The position numbers and the translations under genes were made by a program. Below are positions 48,301 to 59,597 of a stretch of DNA of 64,000 nt, piece by piece. The stretch spans positions 90,704,329-90,768,328 of the forward strand of contig CM055897.1 in NCBI GenBank assembly GCA_029582155.1. Direction: 5' to 3'. The notes beneath the pieces were generated by a model. That model ran no database searches. It had not been told where the DNA came from and saw only the letters and a list, made by a program, of their open reading frames with translations. The DNA is from Panopea generosa. Its lineage: Eukaryota; Mollusca; Bivalvia; Adapedonta; Hiatellidae. Each line of letters opens with the position of its first letter. Position 1 is the first letter of the stretch.

Positions 48301-51300
48301 AATAAAAAGACAATTTTTATCACGGAAGACCACATATGTGGAAATTATGAAGCTGACTTTCGACCATTTGCTGCAGTTATGTCCTATTCCACAAGACTAT
48401 CCTTAAAACAAGAACAGTCCATAAGACAGCACGCTGAACTATTCAAATAATTTGTTACAAAAGCACAAACTCTGATTTAGAGACTGCTGACCAATCCACG
48501 TTAATAAGAATTGTCTCTCTAAATTGAGCAGGTCTACAAAAAAAACTACAAAACCATGTATGAAGTTACAATCCAAAATATGCTGTGACTGCTGAGACAA
48601 CTCTTGCATTTTATTCAAGCAAGAGTTAAATAACTTAGCTATTGTAGAAGGTTTGGCGACTTGGAAGTCTTGCGTAAAATTTCAATGCAGTACATGCAAT
48701 GGTTACTGCAATATAACCTTGCACACAACTTGACACAAAACTTTAACCAAGGTGTGATGCCGACTCTTGGGTGAGTAGAATAACCCTCCTTATTCTTTGA
48801 ATAGTTACAGTATTTTTCATGTGGGTAGATAGGTAGCTATTTTTTTTGCCAGATTTTTTATAGTCATTTTAAAAAAAGTAGATACTGTTGAGCCTGACAT
48901 TACAGACCTACCAGCCAAATGTTGTCTCATTATGGTGAACATTTGTAGCAAGTAACGTCGTTTGTCATTTCAATCTGCCAAGTGGTTTGCAAATATCGAA
49001 TGAACCTGAAATATTGTACCTATTCTTGACCTCAAGCTTCAGGATATGGTAAACATTTGTGTCATGTTATTTTGAAATCTGTTAAGAAGTTTACAAGACA
49101 GAGCAAACGCAAAATTGTGTATCTATTTTTGAGCTTAAACCTCTGAGTGTGACCTTGACCTTTTAGCTATGGACCTGGGTTTTGTATGCAACAAATCATC
49201 TGATTATGATGAACATTTTTGCGATGTTATTTCAAAATCTGTGACTTACAAGCTATGGAACAGACAAAATTATGCTTAAAATCATTATTTATGTAAGACT
49301 AAGTCATGTTTTGATGATCTGCCATCATTGAAAAAGTAGCTATTCTGTATATGTATCAACATCTGTACTTTTGTTATTTAAAACAAAGGTGACATTTTCT
49401 GAAACAAATCCACATTAAAAACCTTTAGAAATGTCTCAAAATGGCATACATACCAAATACACATCTTTCCATCAAAATCACCCGTTGCTAGAAATCTCTG
49501 TTGTAGACTGGAAGCACCAAATGTACCACATTTGAATGCTTTGGATTTTTCAATCTGCGATAAACAAATATACATAATTTTTTAGAATTTTATGTTTCTA
49601 TGTTTTTTTTATATCATATATAAAACCACCGCATCAGTTATAGGCACCAACTTTAAGTCAGATATTTTCAGAATAAAATGTTACATAATGATAATGCAAT
49701 AAAGCTGTTTAATGAACAGTCATTCCCTGAATATACCTATTGATTACCATAGCAGCTGCTAAATAACTGGAAAATTCTCTGCCCTGAGGTTATCAAATGT
49801 CAGCTGTGCATTTATGCCTTTTTTAAAAGATTGTTCATGCATTGCTATATATCTCTGTAACTCTGTACTTTACAGCTAACCATAGTGTATCAAGTTATTG
49901 TCAATCAATTCTTTCATAAAACAGAATCGTACTTGGGTGGATTATAAAACGTATTCATCCTTCCCTCTTGCTATAATACAGTTGAAATCATTGATATAGA
50001 TTTACCTTAATAAAACTAGATCTATATAAATCCGTAAAGAGTCATATCAAATGCCATTAAATCCACAAGTCATACCAAATGCCATTAAGGACCACAAAGG
50101 GATCACTACGGTTTCATATTAAGAAAAATAACAAATTCAAGTAAAATAAATTATTGCAAAATATTTATATATAAAATTTCAAGTGCCCCTTAAGTTAAAT
50201 GGTCTATGGAGGAGCCTGAAATATTGCATGATCATTAAATATTGATGTCATCCAGCTCCAGAATATGTTATTAGTATTTTGTTTTTTTTGTTACTATTTA
50301 CATTCTGTCAAACTATTTGGACGAGGCTATCGGCATGACCATCATGTCAATTATTTTCTTTATCGGCACGACCGTTTTATTACCATGAAAACAATTATGT
50401 TATATAGGGGTAAGGCAGCAATTTTTAGTACTGCATCCCAGAATATGTAAAAACATTCTGACTGGTGCATTATATAACAATGTAGAGAAAGCTTCAAATT
50501 TCGAAAACTATTCAGATGTCTGTGCAAAATCTATCAAATGAGTGACAAGTTTTATGCTCCAGTCAAACATTTGTCCAAATTACTTTAGGACCATCTTGTT
50601 AACATCTGAATTGAAGCTAGAGCCAGCCTTGAGAGAAGAAGAATAGAGGTAGGGAACACTGTATAAAGAGAAATGAAGCAAAATAGTCAATCACAAGCTC
50701 TCTCTCTCTTTTATTCATGTTTATATTTTTATCACATATCAACATTTAATACAACCTTGAAGGTCTTTGATTGGATGCTGATTCACCCAGACCTTTGTAT
50801 TAATTTGAGTATTTGTATAACTTTAAACTTTTATTTAACTTGTCCTCGAAAAGTTTTATTGAGCATGTCTTAGTGAGTATAATGAGTTTTGTTTAATAAA
50901 TGTATAGTGGATTCGATAAATGTGTTTTAAGCTAGAATTATTTCATTATAACTTCTTGTTATGGCTATTCACGAGGTTAACAAAATCTCAATTAGTTGCC
51001 TTTCCTTCTCTTTATAATTCCTTGTATCTATAATACATAAAAGGTAGTCCCAGGGTGTCCTGCGATAATTAGTCAGATCCCCCTACCATACTATCTTTAC
51101 CACTGTTTTTATGGTTATTTACTTATCTTTTCTACTTATTATCAGCAAAATATTGCAAAATGTGAAGATAGAAATGAACACAAATGATACAACTATTTTA
51201 ATCAGATGTAAAATATGGAAAATACTTACGTCTTTCACCAAATTAACATCGCCATGAGAAACTTCGTATATCTGAAGTGCACCTGTTCCTCTGGCAAAGT

Positions 51301-51403
51301 TTCCCAGTGCTACAAATTTCGCACTGCATGGGATCCATTTTGCATCAAAAATTGTGTAATTCAAAGATTTCTGAACATGTGCGATGATCTGTGGTTTATC
51401 CAT
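42338..51403 (-). CDS. DNAAF10: Dynein axonemal assembly factor 10 / WD repeat protein 92 (Monad)
   Basis: Eight minus-strand exons join in frame to 354 aa (human WDR92: 357): 51403-51230, 49554-49454, 47483-47353, 46977-46876, 45468-45353, 44673-44539, 43394-43297, 42545-42338. All junctions are GT-AG with consistent phase. It is a single WD40 beta-propeller. The start [20 protein letters not shown] parallels human EKPQIIAHIQKGFNYTVFD. Later signatures are [82 protein letters not shown] and the end [19 protein letters not shown]. In animals the protein works with the R2TP-type HSP90 co-chaperone machinery in cytoplasmic preassembly of axonemal dyneins. Human tail residues appear complete here. 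It is divergent from CCDC97 and convergent with AK7. Introns carry repeats only. Confidence 0.95.
42805..43020 (-). mobile_element. Family B SINE, minus strand, in DNAAF10 intron 7
   Basis: On the minus strand there is a tRNA-like head with box B AGAGGTTGCAGGTTCCAATC, then ACACTCAGTACTGGTTCTAC, ATATAAACTCTGAACTTC, TCACAATCAAGTGAAAATAA and the tail ATTAGTATAAACTAA. This is a nearly full-length copy. Confidence 0.75.
43650..44420. repeat. Molluscan-type tandem repeat element in DNAAF10 intron 6
   Basis: Starts AAACAAGAGGTTGCCACTAA and then has about four modules of about 150 bp with CGCATGACACATCATCTTGT, CCTAGTGAACGTTTGTGCC, AAGTTATTTAAAATTCCAAT and CACAACTAAAGAAGATA. It ends near 44420, 120 bp before exon 6. 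No coding content. It is related to the modules at 20550 and 48880. Confidence 0.7.
45590..45790 (-). mobile_element. tRNA-derived SINE of another family, minus strand
   Basis: On the minus strand: box A GCAGTGGCCCAGTTGATAGA, then box B GCCGTGGGTTCAAATCTCC, followed by a body with AATATTTCAGAAATTGTCCG. It lies in DNAAF10 intron 4, about 120 bp upstream of exon 5 on the coding strand. Confidence 0.55.
46230..46560 (+). repeat. Interspersed repeat of unknown class
   Basis: Contains AAAGGGACTTTGATGCTACC, GAACACATATACGAAGTTTC and ATTGATGCATGAATAGTAG, a pattern I recall from bivalve repeat-rich introns. It cannot be delimited from a single copy. It lies in DNAAF10 intron 4. Confidence 0.35.
48880..49275 (+). 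repeat. Tandem molluscan repeat modules, about 165 bp
   Basis: Two to three modules with TATGGTGAACATTTGT, ATTTCAAAATCTG, ACCTATTCTTGACCTC-like and AGTGTGACCTTGACCTTTTA phrases in constant order. It lies in DNAAF10 intron 2 and belongs to the same family as 20550-21060. Confidence 0.65.
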
Positions 51404-52379
51404 GGTTGTCTTTGTGTTGTGTTTTAATGATATATTAGTCAGTGAAAGAAAATTCTGGAAATCATGCCCTTAGCTACATAGCAAGCTTCGACATATCACC
51501 AACCGGAAGTTTACAACCGGAAATCCGAAACCGATACTATTCTTATGCATTTCTTATACAAATTGCGATTGGTCATTTGATTTAAACACGCTCATATTCA
51601 TTGGTCAATCTTCGTAATGGAGGATAACGGAAGTTGGGCAGGGTACCAGACTATTTAGTCTTTTAGAAAATCAAGCGTCTCGTATGATTAAGACTATATA
51701 ATCTGGAAAACGTAAACAATTTCTGTTCTTAGCATGATTTCCGAAATGACATGCATTGAAATGGCGTTATCTATGCTTCGATTATAGTTTAGTCTAGAAT
51801 TGTTTCCATAGCTAAAACAACTTTGCTTTCAAAATACAAAAGTAATGGTTATGTCATTGGTTTTCGAGACTTTTTGTTTCTGTCCATTTTTTTTACTTTG
51901 TAACTGGCTTGTTTATTAACTACAAATGTCATTGACACGAACACCGTGTATTCAATAAATATTTGAATTGATAAAACTCTCGGATACATCCAAAGAGTAA
52001 AGTTTGAGTTTATGTGATTTGTACGAAAATGTGTGTTTTATAGTACCTTTCAATATGGTAAAAGTTGTATGTAATCTTAGATGTTTAAACAGGTTTCGAT
52101 CACACAAAATGATCTTGAATTAAAGATATTGAGGTTTGAAGGAAAATTTAGTGTAATTTGCATCAATGCATCAAGTCAAGATTTGAATCGAACCTGCAAC
52201 GTTTGGAAAAAAGAGACCTAGACTTTATCTGCTTTATCCTCCCACTTTCGGAATGAAATGTATACTTTACCATTTTACCAATGACGAATAATAAGCACAT
52301 TACTATCATCTGGATAAATGTTTTTGTAATACCAATTCCGTATTTCATTTTCAGACTCTTTTAACAAATTAGTATAAAG
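51404..52379. promoter_or_regulatory. Divergent promoter region, DNAAF10 / CCDC97
   Basis: The start codons are 976 bp apart on opposite strands. Close to DNAAF10 lie ETS-type sites CCGGAAGT (51503-51510), CCGGAAAT (51517-51524) and CGGAAGT (51628-51634), and two inverted CCAAT boxes (ATTGG at 51568-51572 and 51600-51604). ETS and CCAAT pairs are typical of TATA-less bidirectional promoters. A TTTTCAG acceptor ends at 52354, 25 bp before the CCDC97 ATG, suggesting a spliced, noncoding first exon, perhaps near 51600-51650. Confidence 0.6.
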
Positions 52380-55300
52380 ATGGATACTGTTGCTGATGTG
52401 GAGACAGAACTTGAAACAGTTGCTGTTGTTAAGACTTTGCAGATAAACACGGACACAGATTCACATAAACCCAAAACTCAGCAGAATGAAAATGAAATGA
52501 AAGAAAAGACTGAAGATTATGAAATGCAGTGTGAACCAACTGCTGCCAACATATCAGAATTAACTTCTCAAAATCAAACAGTACTTCCGACCATAACACA
52601 ACAGACCAACCAGTTGTCACTAGATCAGGGTGATATGCCAGAAACTGAGCAGACTCTACAAGGATCTGAAATTGATCCTAATATCAGAATTAAGATGCTT
52701 GCAAGAATATCTGTATCTGATGGACATTTTAAACACCAACAAAGAGGTGAACCTGAATTGACACTGCAAGAAAAAATTGAAATCTCACAAAATATTTTAG
52801 ATTCAAATAAAGTCATTTTTTTATCAAAATTTGGAAAGTATTTACAGCTAGAAGATTTGGAATATTTCAAACCTTATAGAGGTGAATATGAAATAGATTT
52901 TTTCATCAAACAAATTACAAAAAGTAGAAGTGGAACATATGAGAAAAATGTTGTGAAGAACAGACGCTATGAAGCAATGAAAGAATTAATATCCAAAGGT
53001 GAATACTTCAGTGATGAAGAAATGAAATTTAGGGACCCATACTTGTATGAACAAATGGTTGGTCAGTATCTTACTGATGATGAAGTGCAAGCCAAGGTTG
53101 ACAAGTCAGATTTAAGGTTTTCTACTATTCTCATTGCACATATTGATCAACTGGATGAAAATGTTCGCTATTACCAGGATAAGGATAAAGAGGTAAGATG
53201 AGTTTACACCTGTCTTCTATAATAAATTCACAGGTTTCTCCACAAGAAGGAATGCAAGTGCTTTGATAAGAGCACGTAAACACCTCCAACACATTTTCAT
53301 GCACTGTGTAAGGTACTCATTGAAATATATTTCACTAGTAAAACTTGTAATAATCAATTGAAGTCAAAATATTAAGTATGTTCATTTTAGGCATTAAAAT
53401 GAGGAAAGATATGCAAAGAAAAAAATGATTTAGAGGAAAGTTACCTTTTGCAAAATTTTGTTAAAGAATTCAAATGCTAGGGGAATACCATTTTCAATGC
53501 TTAAATGACCTGATTCATTCATTTCATTGAGATGCACATGGCACATTAGGAATGTTTTTTATTTGTTGTCTTATGGTTGAAAGTTAATTCTTCATTGAGT
53601 ATTACATTTTCATTTCCGTTCAAGGATTTCCTTTCTGACGCCTAAATTATTTCATTCCCCCCCCCCCCCCCCCAAAAAAAAAGCAAAACTGAAGTATTAT
53701 TTGATTCAGTTATTCTGAAGTTGTTTCTCTTATATTTATGAAAAATTACCAATATACCATTTTCCATTAAAATAACTCCACTTTTATTGTTTATTTTTAA
53801 AAAAGAAAAGACCAAACAAGTAGTTTTTATTTGTGCTTGATGGGCCATATTATGTTTTCACCCTTAACAGGAGGGTGATCAGATGGAATTTTGTGTACAC
53901 TCAATAACTAGAGTACCGATAGTTCTTCTTGGATCTTAATCAAACTTATGCAGAATGTGTATAGCTATACTATCAAGGCCAATATCCAGTTATTTAGGAC
54001 CAGTATCCCGAGAGTCAAATTGTGAAAACCGAAAGTGTCTTCTCAATAACTATATAATTATATATGATAATTGTTGGCTTATTCTCTTAAGATTTTAACA
54101 AAAGTTTGCTTATCTCTAGACATTTCATGGGATTTTATTTCAAGCATGAGTTAAGCCCCTTTAAATACAGTAAAATTGTAAATTAAATAACAGCCACTCA
54201 ATAACTTTAGTTTCCTTTAAGATAACTTAATGAAATTTTATATGTAGGTTTCTCTAACTTGAAAAGAAAGACTGGGATTGGGTTTAAGGTTAATCGGATC
54301 AATATCAGCAGTGTTTTGCATTGATTTTAGTCATTTTGTATGTAACACTAGGTATTTCTAGAGATTTAAATGAACTCTAATTGATAAATCATTTAAGGTT
54401 TGATGGCATATATTGACTGCTTTGCACTTTTTATTTTTTTCAAAAAGAGATATACCCGGTAATTTCTTTTGAATGGTAGATAAAAAAAATTGGGTCTAAG
54501 AGCTAATGGATTTGAGTTTTGCTGAAAAAGAGGAACATTTATTAGAATTAAAAGTTCTGTTTTGTAATTAACTATACAGCTGAGAGGTAAACATTTTTCA
54601 TCAGTTTTGTTTTTATTGTTCAAACAGATCAGTGCACCAATAGAAACATGCAGTAGATATGTTGTACCATCTTCGTAAATAAGGTTATTTGTACCTTCAT
54701 ATCATCAAGCATTTTGGTTGGATAGTTTTATAATGGTTCTGATATTTTAATTTATTGTCATAATGTATATTATGTATGTATGGAGGACTCCTTTTATATG
54801 TGTCAGTTTTTCTTAAATAAGTAACTCATTGTGATTGATTCTGTACTTCAGGAAGGCCAGGAAGAGGAGGAGGAAGCAGATGAAGAAGAGGATGAAGAAT
54901 CAGAAATGGAGGATGATGACCGACATGGTAACAATTTTATCCACATACATGTACTCAACTTTTTTTAAAACATCAATATTCGGACATGGATAACATTGAC
55001 TAAGAGAATGATTCTCTTTGGTATTTGTTTTTTCATCTCTTGAGTTTCATTTAAATTTAATAGTAGTGTAGTGATAGGATGTGGGCTTCTCATGCCAGCA
55101 GTTGTAGGTTTGATCCAAGGCTTGACCGGATGGCCTCTCTGGGAATGGACGTACGCGGAATGCACAAAAATTCTAAGTTCAATTTGTAGATAAGCCATAA
55201 TAAATTGGTATTTATATATAAATCAATTTTGCTATATTAGGTTGGTCAATATAAATCAATTATGCTCATGATGGAATTTAGATTGGTTAGAATGTCAGGT

Positions 55301-57518
55301 TTACTGTTCACACCTTTTATTAAATGTAATACTTTTGTGGAGTCCCTGTGGATAAAGTGGAGTCCAAATAACTATAGATGTGATATGATCCAAAAGTCAA
55401 TTTATTGTTTTGTAAAAGTGCTCTGGTTGTGTTTTCTTTCCATTTTGTAACCAGATCAAAGCTGCTGTATAAGGGATGGTAAGAACTGGACATTGTGGCT
55501 CATATATGTCACAGTTGGTAGAAAATTGTGTATTATAGAATAAACTTTTCAGTTCAGATTTAGCTTATGGGAATGAAATCTGTTTATTGGTGTTTTCAAA
55601 CTATTAGAAAATTGAAAAGAAAAAAACACTTATATATAGGCTATAGGGTAAACCATGCAGAAATGTTCTTATTCTTTAGTAAATATGAATATCTGTCTAA
55701 ATTTTAGAATATGCTGATGAAGGGAAAAAGAAGAAGAAGATAACTGATGCACATAAACAAGAACTGAAGGCGGAGTTTCTCACATGCATGCAGGAGAGGT
55801 TCCTTAGGGGTGAAGATAAAGAATTTGATTACAGGTAATCACTTTCACAGATTTGAATGTTGAGGCTTTTTCATATTTTAAAAGATATAAAGTGAAATAA
55901 AATAGGCTTAATGTTTTTGGCACCGTTATGTGTACAGCATGTATAAGGCTATTTATTTGTGAACATTATAAACATTCGATAGTTTCAGTTGAAATATTTG
56001 ACTTGCTCCTGAAAACAGTCATCTTTGGGTAAGAAATATTTTGACAGTAAAAATGGTTACTATGGCAGACACTTTGTCACCATTCGCCTGCCATATGGTT
56101 CTATTGGATCATTATGTATATTCTTGCTTCTGTGTGATCACTGTATCTCTATTCGTTAATGCCGGTTATTCATGTGTTATGTCTCACATGTACTGTTTAG
56201 CATCTCCATTTTTAATCGGATCCTTATAAAACATTTTTATCACATTGGTTTTCTTTGTAAGAGTAGCTGAGTTAAGTGTGGATTTGGTACTCCCCCTGTT
56301 ATAATAAAGACTTTAATAATGTCAGCTGGGCCCGATTAGCTCAGCCGGTAACGTGTCTGAATATCAACCCTGGGGTCATGAGTTCGAATCCCCTCCCGGC
56401 AGCAGTCTCTGTGATGATTGATATACAACATTGCAGCTCATAATCATTTGTCTCTCACTGCTGAATCAAGTGGGAAAGTTATCAGTTACTTGCAGAGATG
56501 GGGTGTGCTCGAGTTATGGTTAACCTTTCAGGATCCCAGGAAACAGTGGTTAGGTCGTCTGTTAGCCTTCGATGGCATAAAAATGACACTCAATATTCAA
56601 TCAATCAAAACGGTATTTTGTAATGTAAATAGGCAAGCCATTTGTTAAAATTTCTCTGGTTTAAAAATCTATTTGATACATGTACATGTATATAACCTGT
56701 TCAGTTAAGAGCTATTGGACTTCTTACATTGTATACACTGGCAGATCTACAGGTGATTAGTTGAAGGGATGGGTTCAAGGGGTCCAGACCCCCCACACAC
56801 ATGTATGGAAAATTTGGCAAAAATATATACTATACAATATACAGGGGTAACCTGACTTAACTTACAATCCTGGATCAGCCTACACATGTAAAGCCCTAAT
56901 ACTAGGGTAGTGAGTTCCAGATTGTGGAAAGATAGTATGTATGTAATACATGTAATATGAAACCCAGTTATTCTGGCCACAACATATGGAAGTGGACAAA
57001 ACCAAATACATGTTGGTCATGAAGATCAAGTAAACACTTTGCCAACTTTGCTGAACGCCATCACCATGACATGCTTTAATTGATGATCTATTTACAAGCT
57101 TGAAAGATCCCAGCTCAATATTTGGAAGACAAAGAAGAACTCAAATGATTTTTAATATCCTCACATGTAGTGAAAGAAGTAAACTGATGCATATATGAGC
57201 AACAAATGTCAAATAATGTACTAGTAGGTTGGTAAGTGATCTGGATTTGAAAATAATACATTAGTATGTAGCCTTGTAGTCAACAAATAGTATGTTTTTG
57301 GTTTGTTTATTACTCTGTTGGAGATACAGAATAATCAAGCTTGGTTGCTGTGTTACAGTTTTTGTTTTAAATTAATCGTGACTGTATTTCTGTTCTATTA
57401 CAGCAAGGTGGACAACAACGACATGTATGATGACATGACCGTGCTGAACAATGATGCAGAAGAGAAATACTTTGATGATGAAGACCCAGAAAGTATAAAC
57501 TCCAACAGCAACATGTGA
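52380..57518 (+). CDS. CCDC97: Coiled-coil domain-containing protein 97
   Basis: Four coding exons, 52380-53192, 54852-54927, 55708-55834 and 57404-57518 (stop TGA), join in frame to 376 aa (human about 343). Residues 1-100 are low-complexity, rich in Glu, Thr and Gln. From about residue 101 comes the conserved family domain: MLARISVSDGHFKHQQRGEP, ..FLSKFGKYL, RRYEAMKELISKGEYFSDEE, MKFRDPYLYEQMVGQYLTDD, ending near HIDQLDENVRYYQDKDKE. A Glu/Asp-rich stretch fills exon 2. A Lys-rich KKKKKITDAHKQELK segment and FLRGEDKEFDY follow, and the C-terminus is acidic. The human protein is reported with the SF3B splicing complex; I rely on memory for that. Upstream of the ATG the frame hits stops, so this is taken as the start. 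Confidence 0.9.
53228..53516 (+). repeat. Interspersed repeat, second of a pair (see 24848)
   Basis: Parallel to 24848-25140 in CCDC97 intron 1. The two copies, 28 kb apart and in the same orientation, agree over about 290 bp with small indels. Confidence 0.7.
53656..53683. repeat. Poly(C)/poly(A) tract
   Basis: About 18 C followed directly by 9 A. Length at such tracts is often uncertain in assemblies. Confidence 0.85.
55050..55200 (+). mobile_element. tRNA-like SINE head, diverged
   Basis: AGTGTAGTGATAGGATGTGG followed by a box B-like GTTGTAGGTTTGATCCAAGG and a short body. It resembles family B heads in layout but is too diverged to assign. It lies in CCDC97 intron 2. Confidence 0.4.
56324..56610 (+). 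mobile_element. Family A SINE, best full-length copy
   Basis: Complete structure: box A TTAGCTCAGCCGGTAACG, box B GAGTTCGAATCCCC, body GATGATTGATATACAACATT, CAAGTGGGAAAGTTATCAGT, GGTTAACCTTTCAGGATCCC, GTTAGCCTTCGATGGC, and tail CAATCAATC. It is about 287 bp and serves as the reference for the other family A copies. It lies in CCDC97 intron 3. Confidence 0.85.
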
Positions 57519-57628
57519 TTTTTGATCTTCAATATTTTTTATTTTTTGATGTTTTTTTATTCTGTGCACACCTCAAGATCATTTACCATTACTTTTGAAG
57601 AAGTGGATTAAGCTCAGTTTAAACACTA

Positions 57629-57827
57629 AGCAGAACAGTAGTACACTGGATAGAGTGTTGGTCTCTCACGCTAGAGTTGTGGGTTTGGTCCCAAGCTCAA
57701 CCCAATGACCTATCAAAAAATAACACTCAATACTGATTCTACCCAGAAAGTGAACAAGAGGAAGGTTATATAAGCTCTGAGCTTACCTCACAATGAACCT
57801 TAAATCAATTAATAGTATAAATTTAAT
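57629..57827 (+). mobile_element. Family B SINE, full length
   Basis: Head GTAGTACACTGGATAGAGTG with box B GTTGTGGGTTTGGTCCC, then ACACTCAATACTGATTCTAC, ATATAAGCTCTGAGCTTACC, TCACAATGAACCTTAAATCA and an ATTAATAGTATAAATTTAA tail. It starts 110 bp after the CCDC97 stop, so it is probably inside the 3' UTR. Confidence 0.75.
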
Positions 57828-58708
57828 ACCGAACCTGAGAATGTGTGCCAGTTATTTGTGGCAGTACAGTGGTTCAACTAAGATTCATGTATACACATTT
57901 GAGATCTTCACCAATTAATCTAGATGTAATCAGACCGGTGAAAATTACAAATAAAAACCAGTGACTTCATGGGGAATATTTAACTAATGTCCCGCTATAT
58001 AACAAGAATATGATGTAAGATAGGTCTGTTTTACTTATAATTAAAACATATCTGTTTGTCCCCTGATTTTGTCTTGGGTTACTCCCCTTTGACCATTTAA
58101 GCAGAGGTACTCTAAAACTATGTTATGTGTATAAGAACTGGAAAGTTTAGCACTGTAACTGTACATCAACCATATTGTACCACACTGTCATTGGTCATGG
58201 TCAAACAGGGTATCTCCTGAACAATATTTTTATCAATACAGTTCAACTTCCAGATTACAAACACTTACTAATTACCAGAACAAAACCTTCCTTATGACTG
58301 TTCTTGAAACTGTTACATAAACTAATTTGACAAGAAAATATTTGGCTATACAGTTATGATTACTTTATACTAAAGGTTTAAAGAAAACATAATGGCAGCT
58401 GTACATGTTTTATAAAGTTGTTATGACAAACCAGTTTATGGCTGACATTTTTCTGAGACAGTTTGGTTGCATGTTATTTTTCGTAAAAGATGAAAGATGA
58501 ACTGGTTGAAAATGAGTATAAAACAATGATATGCACAAACTTCATGAAAATGAGAAAACTTTTATTGTCTGTGTGGTTACCAGTACTTGTGTAAAACTTT
58601 TAAGTGCCAATTTGCAAAATTTTGTAGCAAGAATGTTATTATTATTATAAGCATTATGTAAAATATTGCTTATTGAACTGTTTAATTTCTATTTTGTCAC
58701 ATAACCCT

Positions 58709-58867
58709 TTCATTGAACCTACATTGAATCTACATTGAACGTAATTGAATCTACATTGAACTTAAATTGAACCTACATTGGCCTTAAATTGAACCTACAT
58801 TGAACATAATTGAACCTACATTGAACCTACATTAAACCTACATTGAACTTACATTGAACCTACAATG
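58709..58867. repeat. 11-12-bp minisatellite (ATTGAACCTAC)
   Basis: About 14 copies of ATTGAACCTAC with variants (ATTGAACTTA, ATTGAACATA, ATTGAATCTAC). It sits in the probable 3' UTR of CCDC97, just before AATAAA at 58923. Confidence 0.85.
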
Positions 58868-59540
58868 AATTTTTTCCATGACACTTACCCATATAATTAA
58901 TTTAGTGTTGGACATAATTTTGAATAAATTTAGCAATGCAGAGATTTGTGATTGTTTAAGACGTCAAAAACGGCATGTTTTATTTTTACTTTGTCGTGAA
59001 ACATCAGATATATAGGTTTGTTAAAAGTATGTTATAAGAACATATTCTATAATGTTGCTTTGATAATAAAATGTTATTAACATTATGTATTCATTTTATA
59101 TTTACCATTCCAGCTGTCATTTTTGTGTACTATATTGAATTGCCGTGAATCCAATTTCAGTATTATATTATCAAATTTGAAAATTGACACCAATTTGTTG
59201 TATGTACATTATATTTGAGCTGATTACACCCAGTTCTGTTCAGATGACAAAAGATTAAGTGTCTTGTTCATGGCTGTCAATGTAAGTAGGAGTTGTGTTG
59301 TTATATATGCATGTCTGTCATTAGTTCTTGCAGCTAAAGTTACTATTTATGCCATAGTGACATGGGGTAAAGTTTTGTACCTGAGCGATCGCTGTAACTT
59401 TGTACACATTTTTTGTCTTCCTTTTTTTGTTTATCAACTCACTGTGGTACTTGTCATTTTTGAGAGCCAGTGCAGTTGAAGTTATCATAACCATGTTAAC
59501 CATAATATTGATTCGATTTTCATTATCTCTTTTTTTATTT

Positions 59541-59597
59541 AGCCAGGTCCAATTAGTTCAGTCAGTATCCCATCTGGCTGCCAATCCAGGGTGCTGA
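59541..59597 (+). mobile_element. Family A SINE head fragment
   Basis: Reads CCAATTAGTTCAGTCAGTAT, then CATCTGGCTGCCAATCCAGG, corresponding to box A and the middle of the tRNA-like head. The rest is missing. Confidence 0.5.

Noticed and set aside
51616-51645. Coding first exon for CCDC97 starting MEDNGSWA
   Set aside because: Spliced to the acceptor at 52354 it reaches a stop before the 52380 ATG, so at most it is a short upstream frame.
52429-52870. Minus-strand frames of 63 and 81 aa
   Set aside because: Antisense shadows of the large CCDC97 first coding exon.
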